Below are positions 45,358 to 56,173 of a DNA stretch of 64,000 nt, one piece after another (within the stretch, counting starts at the first letter, position 1; each line of letters opens with the position of its first letter). The stretch is from Pasteurellaceae bacterium RH1A (GTDB taxonomy: Bacteria > Pseudomonadota > Gammaproteobacteria > Enterobacterales > Pasteurellaceae). The notes under the pieces were generated by a model, which saw only the letters and a list, made by a program, of their open reading frames with translations, was not told the DNA's origin and searched no databases. The translations under genes and the position numbers were made by a program. The DNA lies in assembly GCA_012221805.1 (NCBI GenBank), contig CP015195.1:1535771-1599770 (forward strand). Direction: 5' to 3'.

Positions 45358-46494
45358 CTATTTCATAAGGTCAAGGGCTTGGCGTAGATCTGCCTTGATA
45401 TCTTCCACATGTTCCAAACCAACCGAAAAACGCAGAAGCGTATTAGTAATCCCACGGGCAATTCGCTCGTGCTCTGGAATATCCATATGGGTTTGGGTGG
45501 CTGGATAGGTAATAAAACTTTCCGTCCCACCCAGGCTTTCGGCAAAGGTGATGAGCTTGATGGCCTTGAGGAATTTCGGCACCCATTCTTCCTTTTGCAA
45601 GCGGAAGGAGAGCATTCCGCTCTTGCCTGAATAAAGCACACTGTCGATTTCTGGCTGATCTGCCAAGAACTTGGCCAGTTCGGTCGCATTAGACTGGTGG
45701 CGTTCCATTCGTAGGGCCAGGGTTTTTAGGCCACGGACGGCCAAGTAGGCATCAAAAGGCGATAAGACCGCCCCTGCCCCGTTTTGGATATAGAAGAGGC
45801 GTTCTGTCAAGGTTTGGCCTGCTTCATTTTTAGTTTCCTCCGAATCCTTGGCTACAATTAAGCCTGCCAGAACATCGTTATGGCCTGAAAGATATTTGGT
45901 GGCACTGTGGATGACAATATCGGCCCCATGTTCCATCGGGCGGAAAAGGACTGGGGTAAGGAAGGTATTGTCCACGATTAAGATTAGGTTATGCTTTTTG
46001 GCAATCTTGGAAATAGCCGCGACATCGCATTCTTCCATCAGCGGATTAGACGGGGTTTCGATAAAAATGGCCTTGGTGTTAGGCGTAATCGCCCCTTCAA
46101 TGGCGGCCAGGTCTGCCGTATTGACATAAACAGGCTTGATGGTGTGGTTGTTCTTATAGCAGAAGTCAAAGAGGCGGTAGGAGCCGCCATAAACATCGCT
46201 AGAAATAATCCACTCATCTGGTGCCTTAAAGAGGGACATCACCAGCTGAATGGCCGCCATTCCCGAAGACATAGCAAAACCTGCATCGCCACCCTCAAGA
46301 TCGGCAATCCCCTGCTCTAGCACGGCACGGGTTGGGTTTTTGGTGCGGGTGTAATCAAAGCCCGTGGACTCGCCCAGGCCATCACGGCCATAGGCAGTCG
46401 ATAAAATAATGGGCGTGGCCACTGCACCTGTGCGTGGGTCGGTACGGTTGCCCATTTGGACAAGGGTGGTTTCAATGTTGTTGAATTTGGTCAT
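45358..46494 (-). CDS. metB: Trans-sulfuration PLP enzyme, likely cystathionine gamma-synthase (MetB-type)
   Basis: A 378-residue Cys/Met-metabolism PLP enzyme. The PLP lysine is in IHSATKYLSGHNDVLAG (near residue 202), preceded by EDTPSNPLM-like IETPSNPLMEE and VDNTFLTPVLFRP. Cystathionine gamma-synthase is the most likely activity, but beta-lyase and O-acetyl/succinylhomoserine sulfhydrylase members share the same motifs. It lies downstream of dapB and a small gene on the same strand, a local cluster of amino-acid genes. Confidence 0.82.
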   Translation of the reverse strand: MTKFNNIETTLVQMGNRTDPRTGAVATPIILSTAYGRDGLGESTGFDYTRTKNPTRAVLEQGIADLEGGDAGFAMSSGMAAIQLVMSLFKAPDEWIISSDVYGGSYRLFDFCYKNNHTIKPVYVNTADLAAIEGAITPNTKAIFIETPSNPLMEECDVAAISKIAKKHNLILIVDNTFLTPVLFRPMEHGADIVIHSATKYLSGHNDVLAGLIVAKDSEETKNEAGQTLTERLFYIQNGAGAVLSPFDAYLAVRGLKTLALRMERHQSNATELAKFLADQPEIDSVLYSGKSGMLSFRLQKEEWVPKFLKAIKLITFAESLGGTESFITYPATQTHMDIPEHERIARGITNTLLRFSVGLEHVEDIKADLRQALDLMK

Positions 46495-46518
46495 ATATAT
46501 CCTTTTTTAAATTTTTTA

Positions 46519-46653
46519 TTAGATTAATAACTCATCTAGCTCACTAAAGGCTTCTTCACTTGTGCAGTAATATCCATTTTCCAAATATTCAAGTCCTTGC
46601 TTAACTTGTTCTGCAAGATATTGGTCATAGCCTGCTTCTTTTTGCGTAAACAT
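46519..46653 (-). CDS. Small antitoxin-like protein, 44 residues, orphan
   Basis: The frame reads MFTQKEAGYDQYLAEQVKQG then LEYLENGYYCTSEEAFSELD and ELLI. The ribosome site GGGAGAG lies five bases ahead. The pattern V-x-x-G-L-x-x-x-E-x-G-x-x-x-S-x-E-E is that of the C-terminal half of ParD/StbD-like antitoxins, without an obvious DNA-binding part. No toxin gene is adjacent. It sits between dapB (10 bases) and metB (25 bases), so it may be co-transcribed with them. Confidence 0.6.
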   Translation of the reverse strand: MFTQKEAGYDQYLAEQVKQGLEYLENGYYCTSEEAFSELDELLI

Positions 46654-46662
46654 AAGCTCTCC

Positions 46663-47679
<1,017 letters not shown>

Positions 47680-47685
47680 AGAATG

Positions 47686-47991
47686 TCACTGTAAAACAAT
47701 ATAATCCTGCTCAATATTCCGCTTAAAGCTCTCGGGCAAACTGTCCCAGCGATGGACATCAACCAATATAGGCAAGAGACTGTCCTGCAAACGCACCCTT
47801 AACCTAGCCAGCTCCTCTGAGCTGACATCAAAAACGGCCAAATCCAAATCTCGCCCATCATAGGCAGTGCCCTTTACTCGGCTGCCATAAGCCCAAACTT
47901 TAGCAAGCGGTATGGTTTCTTGAAAAATTTGCAAAAGCATTTCAAGGTGGTGGGGCTTGAGATAAAGTTGGCTTAAATCACGTCTGGGCAT
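47686..47991 (-). CDS. MNT-type nucleotidyltransferase (antitoxin of HEPN/MNT pair)
   Basis: A 101-residue minimal nucleotidyltransferase. The active-site pattern G-S-R followed by D-L-D is seen in AYGSRVKGTAYDGRDLDLAV near residue 34. In HEPN/MNT systems it modifies (adenylylates) the HEPN toxin partner. It overlaps the upstream HEPN gene by 14 bases and resembles the HI0073 protein of H. influenzae. Confidence 0.88.
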   Translation of the reverse strand: MPRRDLSQLYLKPHHLEMLLQIFQETIPLAKVWAYGSRVKGTAYDGRDLDLAVFDVSSEELARLRVRLQDSLLPILVDVHRWDSLPESFKRNIEQDYIVLQ

Positions 47992-48406
47992 CGAAGACCT
48001 CTTGCATTTTCTGGCTTAAGGCCCGCAAATCCTGCAAATAATCTGGCAAGAGTTGTAGGGTTTCATTGGCAAAATCCACACCATAGTCGTGGGCAGTATT
48101 ATTACGATTGGCTCGATAATTTAACCAACGCCCGACAGCCCCTTCATCTAACAGTTCATACTGGCCTGCATAGCGAAAGAGATCATTAAAAACCAAACGA
48201 TCAATTTCTTTGGGGCTGCCTACATAAAGTTTGAGGAGCTTTCTCAAAAGCTTGCCCGTGGTTTCAAGGGATAATTCAAAGCTCTTAATCGCCGCGTTGC
48301 GAAAGAGATCGTAAAGAATATCATCAGGCTCAACCTGGGCAAGTTTTTCGATGGCTTGCTCAAGTGTATCTGCAGTACGTTGTAGATGTTCGATACTCAG
48401 CGACAT
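47978..48406 (-). CDS. HEPN-domain protein (HI0074-like, toxin partner of MNT)
   Basis: A 142-residue helical protein. It carries the R-x4-H catalytic motif of HEPN ribonucleases in RANRNNTAHDYG (near residue 105). It forms a complex with the MNT partner; such pairs are type VII-like toxin-antitoxin modules. It lies eight bases after the tsaB stop and is translationally coupled to the MNT gene. Both genes appear intact. Confidence 0.88.
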   Translation of the reverse strand: MSLSIEHLQRTADTLEQAIEKLAQVEPDDILYDLFRNAAIKSFELSLETTGKLLRKLLKLYVGSPKEIDRLVFNDLFRYAGQYELLDEGAVGRWLNYRANRNNTAHDYGVDFANETLQLLPDYLQDLRALSQKMQEVFDAQT

Positions 48407-48414
48407 GTTATCCC

Positions 48415-49107
48415 CTACTGTTTATGCGGCAACTTCTGCCAAGTCACCTCATTACGTAAGTAAACCGGCTCCACCTCAAAAATAGATTGGGCCTTACCTT
48501 GTGCGAAATCCGCCTGGGCAAGGCTTAACATATACTTGGCTGAAGGCAGGGTAATCTCACTTATAGCTGCTCCCAAATTAGCCTCTTCAAATTGGGAATA
48601 GGCCGCCCAGCCCGTGCCAACAACTACACAATTTTCAGGCTCTACAAACTGTGCTATTGCCCTTTCAGGCGAACAAACCTGCTCAGCAACAATCTCAACC
48701 CAGCCCGCTTCTGTGCGTTCAAACTGGGCAAAATAAACCTCATTCATCCGGGCATCAATCAGGGCAATCACCTTAGTAGCTTGTAGTTCTTGGTAGGCCT
48801 GCTCTGCCATGGTTTTAAGGTTAGAAATAGGTAGAACAGGCAAGTTAGCCCCCATAGCCAGGCCCTGGGCGATACCAATCCCTACCCGAACGCCCGTAAA
48901 ACTGCCCGGGCCACGGCCAAAGGCTAGGGCTTCAACCGCTTGTAGGCTAATTCCCGCTTGGCTGAGGAGTTCATCAATCATGGGTAAAATACGTTGAGTA
49001 TGGGAACGAGGGCTAAGTTCGTCTAAAAAGGTAAGTTTATTTTGGTGGAGCAAGGCCACGGAACAGGCTTCCGTGGCGGTATCTAGGCATAAGAGGGTGT
49101 GAGTCAT
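48415..49107 (-). CDS. tsaB: tRNA threonylcarbamoyladenosine synthesis protein TsaB
   Basis: A 230-residue ASKHA-fold protein beginning LLCLDTATEACSVALLHQNK, with GRGPGSFTGVRVGIGIAQGL near residue 64. TsaB forms the TsaBDE complex that makes t6A37 on ANN-decoding tRNAs and is essential in many bacteria. It is followed by the HEPN/MNT genes, perhaps sharing transcription. Confidence 0.93.
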   Translation of the reverse strand: MTHTLLCLDTATEACSVALLHQNKLTFLDELSPRSHTQRILPMIDELLSQAGISLQAVEALAFGRGPGSFTGVRVGIGIAQGLAMGANLPVLPISNLKTMAEQAYQELQATKVIALIDARMNEVYFAQFERTEAGWVEIVAEQVCSPERAIAQFVEPENCVVVGTGWAAYSQFEEANLGAAISEITLPSAKYMLSLAQADFAQGKAQSIFEVEPVYLRNEVTWQKLPHKQ

Positions 49108-49189
49108 AGTCGCTGAATAAGAATGAATAATCGCAACATTCTATCGAAAATCAAGGCGAGCAACAAGGCTCGTTGGGCCAATAAAAAAC

Positions 49190-49230
49190 GGTAAGATTTG
49201 CAAGAAAACTTGCTCATCTTACCGCTTGCA
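49190..49230 (-). terminator. Terminator beyond aroG
   Basis: GTAAGAT-TTGCAAG and CTTGC-TCATCTTAC form an interrupted stem directly after the aroG stop, overlapping an uptake-like ACCGCTTGC. Confidence 0.65.
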
Positions 49231-49231
49231 C

Positions 49232-50299
49232 TTATGCTCGAGATTTACGACGCTGCTCCACCGCCTCTGCCAACTGGAACAGCACTTTTTCGCTGTCTTC
49301 CCAGCCGATGCAGGCATCGGTAATGCTTTGGCCGTAAACCAGTTCCTTGCCTTCCACGAGATCTTGACGGCCTTCCACCAAGTGGCTTTCGATCATTACA
49401 CCTGAAATCAGGTCTGAACCTGCGGCAATTTGTTCACAGACGGAATTACATACATCTAATTGGCGCTTGAATTGTTTTTGGCTGTTGGCATGGCTGAAGT
49501 CGATCATCACATGTGGGCGGCGGCCAGATTTTTCGATGTCGGCGCAGACCTGTTTAACGGATTCAGCATCATAGTTGGTCGCCTTGTCGCCACCACGCAA
49601 AATAATGTGGCAGTCTGGGTTGCCTGTGGTGGAGACAATAGCAGAATGGCCAAATTTGGTGACTGATAAGAAATGGTGTGGAGCTTCAGCCGCACCGATA
49701 GCATCTAGGGCGATTTTTACGCTGCCATTAGTGGCATTTTTAAAGCCAACTGCACAAGAAAGGCCTGAAGCCAGTTCACGATGAACCTGAGATTCAGTGG
49801 TGCGGGCGCCAATAGCGCCCCAGCTCATAAAATCGGCCACATATTGTGGGGTGATCATATCCAAAAACTCGCCTGCGGCTGGCACGGTTAAATCGTTAAT
49901 ATCAGAAAGCACCTTGCGACCAATGCGTAAGCCATCATTTAAGGCGAAGGTTTCGTTGAGGTATGGGTCGTTAATCAAGCCCTTCCAGCCCACCGTCGTG
50001 CGTGGTTTTTCAAAATAAACCCGCATAACCACTTCAAGGTTTTGGTTGATTTTAGGATTAGCTCGCATTTCCTTAATTTTGTGTGCATATTCAAGGGCGG
50101 CCTTAGGATCGTGAATAGAACAAGGGCCGATAACCACCAAGAGGCGATCATCTGCACCGTGTAGAATTTTATGCACGGCCGCACGGGTGCTACGCACGGT
50201 TTCAGCAGCAACATCGCTGGCAGGAAAACGCTCTAAAAGGGCCACAGGGGGTAAAAGTTGTTCAATATTTTCAATGCGTAAGTCGTCGTTTTGGTACAT
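49232..50299 (-). CDS. aroG: 3-deoxy-7-phosphoheptulonate (DAHP) synthase
   Basis: A 355-residue class I DAHP synthase, first step of aromatic amino-acid synthesis (phosphoenolpyruvate plus erythrose 4-phosphate). Signature segments are VVIGPCSIHDPKAALEYAHK (near residue 57), RVYFEKPRTTVGWKG (near 92) and ATNGSVKIALDAIGAA. The length fits AroG/AroF/AroH. A TrpR-type operator upstream suggests tryptophan repression, like E. coli aroH; which amino acid gives feedback inhibition cannot be read safely. Confidence 0.93.
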   Translation of the reverse strand: MYQNDDLRIENIEQLLPPVALLERFPASDVAAETVRSTRAAVHKILHGADDRLLVVIGPCSIHDPKAALEYAHKIKEMRANPKINQNLEVVMRVYFEKPRTTVGWKGLINDPYLNETFALNDGLRIGRKVLSDINDLTVPAAGEFLDMITPQYVADFMSWGAIGARTTESQVHRELASGLSCAVGFKNATNGSVKIALDAIGAAEAPHHFLSVTKFGHSAIVSTTGNPDCHIILRGGDKATNYDAESVKQVCADIEKSGRRPHVMIDFSHANSQKQFKRQLDVCNSVCEQIAAGSDLISGVMIESHLVEGRQDLVEGKELVYGQSITDACIGWEDSEKVLFQLAEAVEQRRKSRA

Positions 50300-50378
50300 A
50301 GTGCTTTCCTTCGTTATTCAGACCTCAAGTAAGTGGCTCTAAGGTAGAAGAAAGCCCTACTAAAGTCAATAAAAATTT

Positions 50379-50396
50379 GTACTATTTTACTAGTAC
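50379..50396. promoter_or_regulatory. TrpR operator (trp box) upstream of aroG
   Basis: GTACTATTTTACTAGTAC closely matches the E. coli TrpR consensus GTACTAGTTAACTAGTAC (16 of 18 bases). It lies 80 bases upstream of the aroG start in an AT-rich region. Confidence 0.75.
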
Positions 50397-50432
50397 AGTT
50401 TTATTTGATTAAAAAACAATCTCCTTATACAA

Positions 50433-50460
50433 ACAAAAAGCGAACCCTCAGGTTCGCTTA
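50433..50460 (-). terminator. gyrB terminator
   Basis: AGCGAACC-CTCA-GGTTCGCT, followed on the minus strand by TTTTTGTTTG; 17 bases past the gyrB stop. Confidence 0.88.
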
Positions 50461-50477
50461 AGTCAAAAGAAAAAGGG

Positions 50478-52934
<2,457 letters not shown>

Positions 52935-53092
52935 TTAGCTAACATGGCCACAGAGGCCGAAAAATTGGGACAAGTATAGCAGAAAATCGCCCCCTTAGCT
53001 ATTTGATAAGCAGGGAAAATCGCAGATAAGCCTTTGCAAAATGGCTGAAAAAAGGGGAAAATTAGGTTGCTTTTTTTCAATAAGGACAAATC

Positions 53093-53452
53093 ATGATAAC
53101 CGACTACCAAGAAACCATTTTCAGTAAGATTATCCGTAAGGAAATCCCAGCCAGCATTGTCTATCAGGACGAACTGGTCACCGCCTTTCGTGACATTGCC
53201 CCCCAGGCCAAAACCCATATTCTCATCATTCCCAATAAATTTATTCCAACCGTCAATCATGTGGAAGCGGAAGACGAGCAAGCCCTGGGCCGCCTCTTTA
53301 CCGTGGCCCGCAAACTGGCTGCGGAAGAAGGCATTGCTGAAGATGGCTACCGCCTGATTATGAACTGCAACAAGCACGGCGGGCAAGAAGTGTTCCACAT
53401 CCACCTCCACCTTTTAGGCGGCGAGCCGCTGGGCAAGATGGTCTGCAAATGA
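53093..53452 (+). CDS. hinT: HIT-family purine nucleoside phosphoramidase HinT
   Basis: A 119-residue protein. The histidine triad is in [10 protein letters not shown] (near residue 102), and [20 protein letters not shown] is at the start, as in HinT. It hydrolyses AMP-lysine and related phosphoramidates. It overlaps the downstream YcfL-like gene by four bases, the hinT-ycfL-thiK order of enterobacteria and Haemophilus. Confidence 0.94.
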   Translation: MITDYQETIFSKIIRKEIPASIVYQDELVTAFRDIAPQAKTHILIIPNKFIPTVNHVEAEDEQALGRLFTVARKLAAEEGIAEDGYRLIMNCNKHGGQEVFHIHLHLLGGEPLGKMVCK

Positions 53453-53805
53453 TGTCGAAAGTCAGTCTTTTTGCAGGTTTTGCCCTGTTTTTAACCGCTT
53501 GTTCCAGCAACCCAGCCAGCTATTTGCCCGCAGGCTCTAAGCCGCTTGTTAATGTGGAGGCTGACCTTGCCCCTCAGCTTGAGGTCAAGGCCTGCCCTGA
53601 AAAATTGGCCGTGACCAACATTTCTAATCAGGCTCTGGCCTTGAGCTATAAGCTCTTTTGGTATGATTTGGACGGTGTGACTCAAGGCCATTCAAGCCCT
53701 TGGCAGTCTCTTTGGCTAGAAGCCCAGCAAACCCAGTCCCTGGCCCTCGACAAGCCCACGGCCGAAAGCGCCAAATACCGCTTTTACGCCCGCAGCCCCA
53801 AATGA
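53449..53805 (+). CDS. ycfL: YcfL-family lipoprotein (DUF1425)
   Basis: A 118-residue lipoprotein. The signal ends at the lipobox FLTAC (cysteine near residue 18). The mature part shows the DUF1425 pattern: [20 protein letters not shown] then [13 protein letters not shown]. It probably resides in the outer membrane; the function is not known. It overlaps hinT and the thiK start codon by four bases each, so translation is coupled. Confidence 0.85.
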   Translation: MMSKVSLFAGFALFLTACSSNPASYLPAGSKPLVNVEADLAPQLEVKACPEKLAVTNISNQALALSYKLFWYDLDGVTQGHSSPWQSLWLEAQQTQSLALDKPTAESAKYRFYARSPK

Positions 53806-54544
53806 GTTTATTAGCCTGGTTGGAAACTGCCTCTCAACAAGCGGTCCTTTCTGTGAAAAAACTCACAGGCCTGACCGCTTGTAGCCACCTCATCACCCTG
53901 GAAAAGGGCGAGCGATTTGTCCTGCGTAGCCAAAGCCCACGGGCCACCCGCCTAGGCATAAACTATCAGCAAGAAGCCGCCATTTTAGAATTCATCGCCC
54001 CCTTGGGCTTTGCCCCCAAGGTCTTGTTTAGCAACCACACGGGCGAGCTGCTCCATTGGCAGGAAGGACAAGTGCCAAGCGCCTTTAGCCTGCCCTTACT
54101 TAGCCAACTGGCTACACACTTGGCCAAGTTACACACACAAGCGGTCGAAAACCTGCCTAATCTTGCAAAATTGGATCTGGCTGAACGTTGCCGTTTCCTT
54201 TGGCACAACCTGCCGCCTGATCTTCAAGCACAAAAACCCTGCCCAAGACTGGCTCCCATCACACCCTTCGCCCAAGCCCTCTGCCACCATGATTTACACT
54301 TGGGTAATTTGATTGAGCATGAAGGCAAGCTCTTTATTATTGACTGGGAATACGCCGCCCTGTCCGACCCTGTACTTGATGTTGCCATGTTTATGGAAGC
54401 TAACCCACTTAGCCCCAAGAACAGGCGCATTTTCTAAAGCAGTATTTTGAAAGAACAGGGTTTGACCGCATCGCCTTTCATCAAAAAATGAGTGAATACA
54501 AGGCACCGATTAAGTGCTTGAGTGATTTGTGGTATTTGCTCTAA
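53802..54544 (+). pseudogene. thiK: Thiamine kinase-like phosphotransferase (ThiK/YcfN) with a single-base frameshift
   Basis: The frame starts [20 protein letters not shown] and has the aminoglycoside-phosphotransferase catalytic signature CHHDLHLGNLI (near residue 163) and IIDWEYAALSDPVLDVAMF. After ANPLSP the frame is lost at CCCC (54413-54416). One more C would continue as QEQAHFLKQYFERTGFDRIA and end YKAPIKCLSDLWYLL at 54544. Restored length is about 247 residues. As in truA, both sides are well conserved. The true status is uncertain. Confidence 0.85.
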
Positions 54545-54546
54545 TC

Positions 54547-54670
54547 TCCCCCCTCCGCCTTCGGCACCTCCCCCGCAAGCGGGTGGAGGGAAATATATTA
54601 CAAATAAGCAAAATATCTATCTTTCGCTCCCCCTGCTTGCGGGGGGAGCTGCCGAAGGCTGAGGGGGGGA
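54547..54670. repeat. Long imperfect inverted repeat, G/C-rich arms
   Basis: CCCCCCTCCGCCTTCGGCAC-CTCCCCCGCAAGCGG faces CCCCCTGCTTGCGGGGGGAG-CTGCCGAAGGCTGAGGGGG, about 40 bases apart. The composition is unlike its AT-rich centre. It lies between convergent thiK and the SDR gene, so it may double as a terminator. Confidence 0.8.
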
Positions 54671-54696
54671 CTTATCAATCACTTTATTTGATTGCT

Positions 54697-55518
54697 CTAC
54701 CCACCCGACTTTCGGCAAATAAAATCAAACACCCTTGTCGGCAAAATCCGTTTTAAGATCCAAAAGAGCTTGGTTGGAAAAGTCACTTGATAGCGAGCCT
54801 TGGGCCTGCGGGCATTGAGGGCCTGAAGGCAGGCTTGGGCCACGGCTTGGGCGGGCAGGGCAAAGGGGTTGTCGTTTTTAGCACGGCTTAAACGTTGTAT
54901 CTGCTTTTGGTAAAAGGCCTTTTGGTGGACTTGCTCAACATCAATATATTGATGGAGCTTGGCCAAGGAATTAGCCCGAAACTGGCTGACAATGGGGCCT
55001 GGTTCAATCAGGCTGATGTAAATATTAGAGCCTGCCAGCTCGCAACGCAGGGTATCGGCCATGCCCTCCACGGCATATTTGGTCGCATTATAGGCGCCTC
55101 GGAAGTGCATGGCGGCAAAGCCCAAAATGCTGCTGGTCACCAAAATACGGCCATGCCCCTGCTGGCGAAAGATTTTCAGGGCCTGGTTCATAATCTCCCA
55201 CACACCAAAAACGTTGGTTTCAAAAATCTCCCGCAGGGCTTCACGGGGAATGTCTTCAACGCAACCTGGCTGGCCATTGCCGGCATTGCAAAAAACCGCG
55301 TCTAACCCACCGCTTGCGGCAATCTGCTCAAAGGCTTGGTTAATCTGGGCTGAATCATTTACATCCAACAGCAAGGCCTTAAAGCCGGCCTGCTCTAGGC
55401 GGGCCTTATCTTCAAGCTTGCGACAAGAGGCCCAAACCTGCCAGCCCTGCGCCTTGAGCAATTCTGCCGTGGCCAAGCCAATGCCTGTGGAGCAGCCCGT
55501 GATTAAGATGGTTTTCAT
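54697..55518 (-). CDS. Short-chain dehydrogenase/reductase (SDR family)
   Basis: A 273-residue classical SDR. The Rossmann motif is TGCSTGIGLATAELL (residues 7-21), NAGNG is near 78, and the catalytic Tyr/Lys is in YNATKYAVEG near 152. It is an NAD(P)-dependent oxidoreductase whose substrate is unknown. It overlaps the nitroreductase gene by one base and is probably co-transcribed with it. Confidence 0.88.
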   Translation of the reverse strand: MKTILITGCSTGIGLATAELLKAQGWQVWASCRKLEDKARLEQAGFKALLLDVNDSAQINQAFEQIAASGGLDAVFCNAGNGQPGCVEDIPREALREIFETNVFGVWEIMNQALKIFRQQGHGRILVTSSILGFAAMHFRGAYNATKYAVEGMADTLRCELAGSNIYISLIEPGPIVSQFRANSLAKLHQYIDVEQVHQKAFYQKQIQRLSRAKNDNPFALPAQAVAQACLQALNARRPKARYQVTFPTKLFWILKRILPTRVFDFICRKSGG

Positions 55519-56087
55519 CAGCGGATAACACTCACATAATCTTCAGGGTTTTCACTGCGGGCAGATTTTTTCGGCTCATCGTGTACTTCAGGCGGGGAAC
55601 CGATCATAATCAGACCGATGACCTTATCGCCCTCCTCACAGCCAAAGGCTTGACGCAGGGCTGCGCCATCCACCCAACGCTTGCTGATCCAAACCGTATC
55701 AAAACCCTGAGCATTGGCAGCCAGCTGCATGGCATAGGTGGCACACCCTGCCGTAACCATCTGCTCCCAGGCCGGCACTTTGGGCGAGTTATGATCAATT
55801 TTAGCCACCACACCAATCACCATAGGTGCTTGTTTGCAGAGCTTGGCCGCTTTTTGCTGGGCGTGTTCATCTAAGCCAAATTCTGCAACAGCTGCACTTA
55901 AATACTGGTGCAACTGGCCCATGCCGCTTTTTTCGATAACCACAAAATGATAGGGCTTCATCCGCCCGTGATCCGGCGCACGCAGGGCGGCTTTTAGGAT
56001 ATTATTTAACTGCTCGGCATTGGGCGCTAGGTCGCCAAACTTCTTGCTGGAACGGCGGTGGTGCAATAGGTGTAAAATATCGCTCAT
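55518..56087 (-). CDS. ydjA: Nitroreductase family protein (YdjA-type)
   Basis: A 189-residue FMN-dependent nitroreductase-fold protein. It begins SDILHLLHHRRSSKKFGDLA with the FMN-binding RRS, then APDHGRMKPYHFVVIE, and ends with a conserved VIGLIMIGSPP segment. This short minimal form matches E. coli YdjA. The natural substrate is unknown. It is transcribed divergently from sppA. Confidence 0.87.
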   Translation of the reverse strand: MSDILHLLHHRRSSKKFGDLAPNAEQLNNILKAALRAPDHGRMKPYHFVVIEKSGMGQLHQYLSAAVAEFGLDEHAQQKAAKLCKQAPMVIGVVAKIDHNSPKVPAWEQMVTAGCATYAMQLAANAQGFDTVWISKRWVDGAALRQAFGCEEGDKVIGLIMIGSPPEVHDEPKKSARSENPEDYVSVIR

Positions 56088-56173
56088 TTTTTCTTCCTCA
56101 CTGGTTTAAGGTGTAAAAGCATAGCATATTTTGCTAGAATTCCCGCTAATTTTTGCCAGATTAAGGAAGTGCC

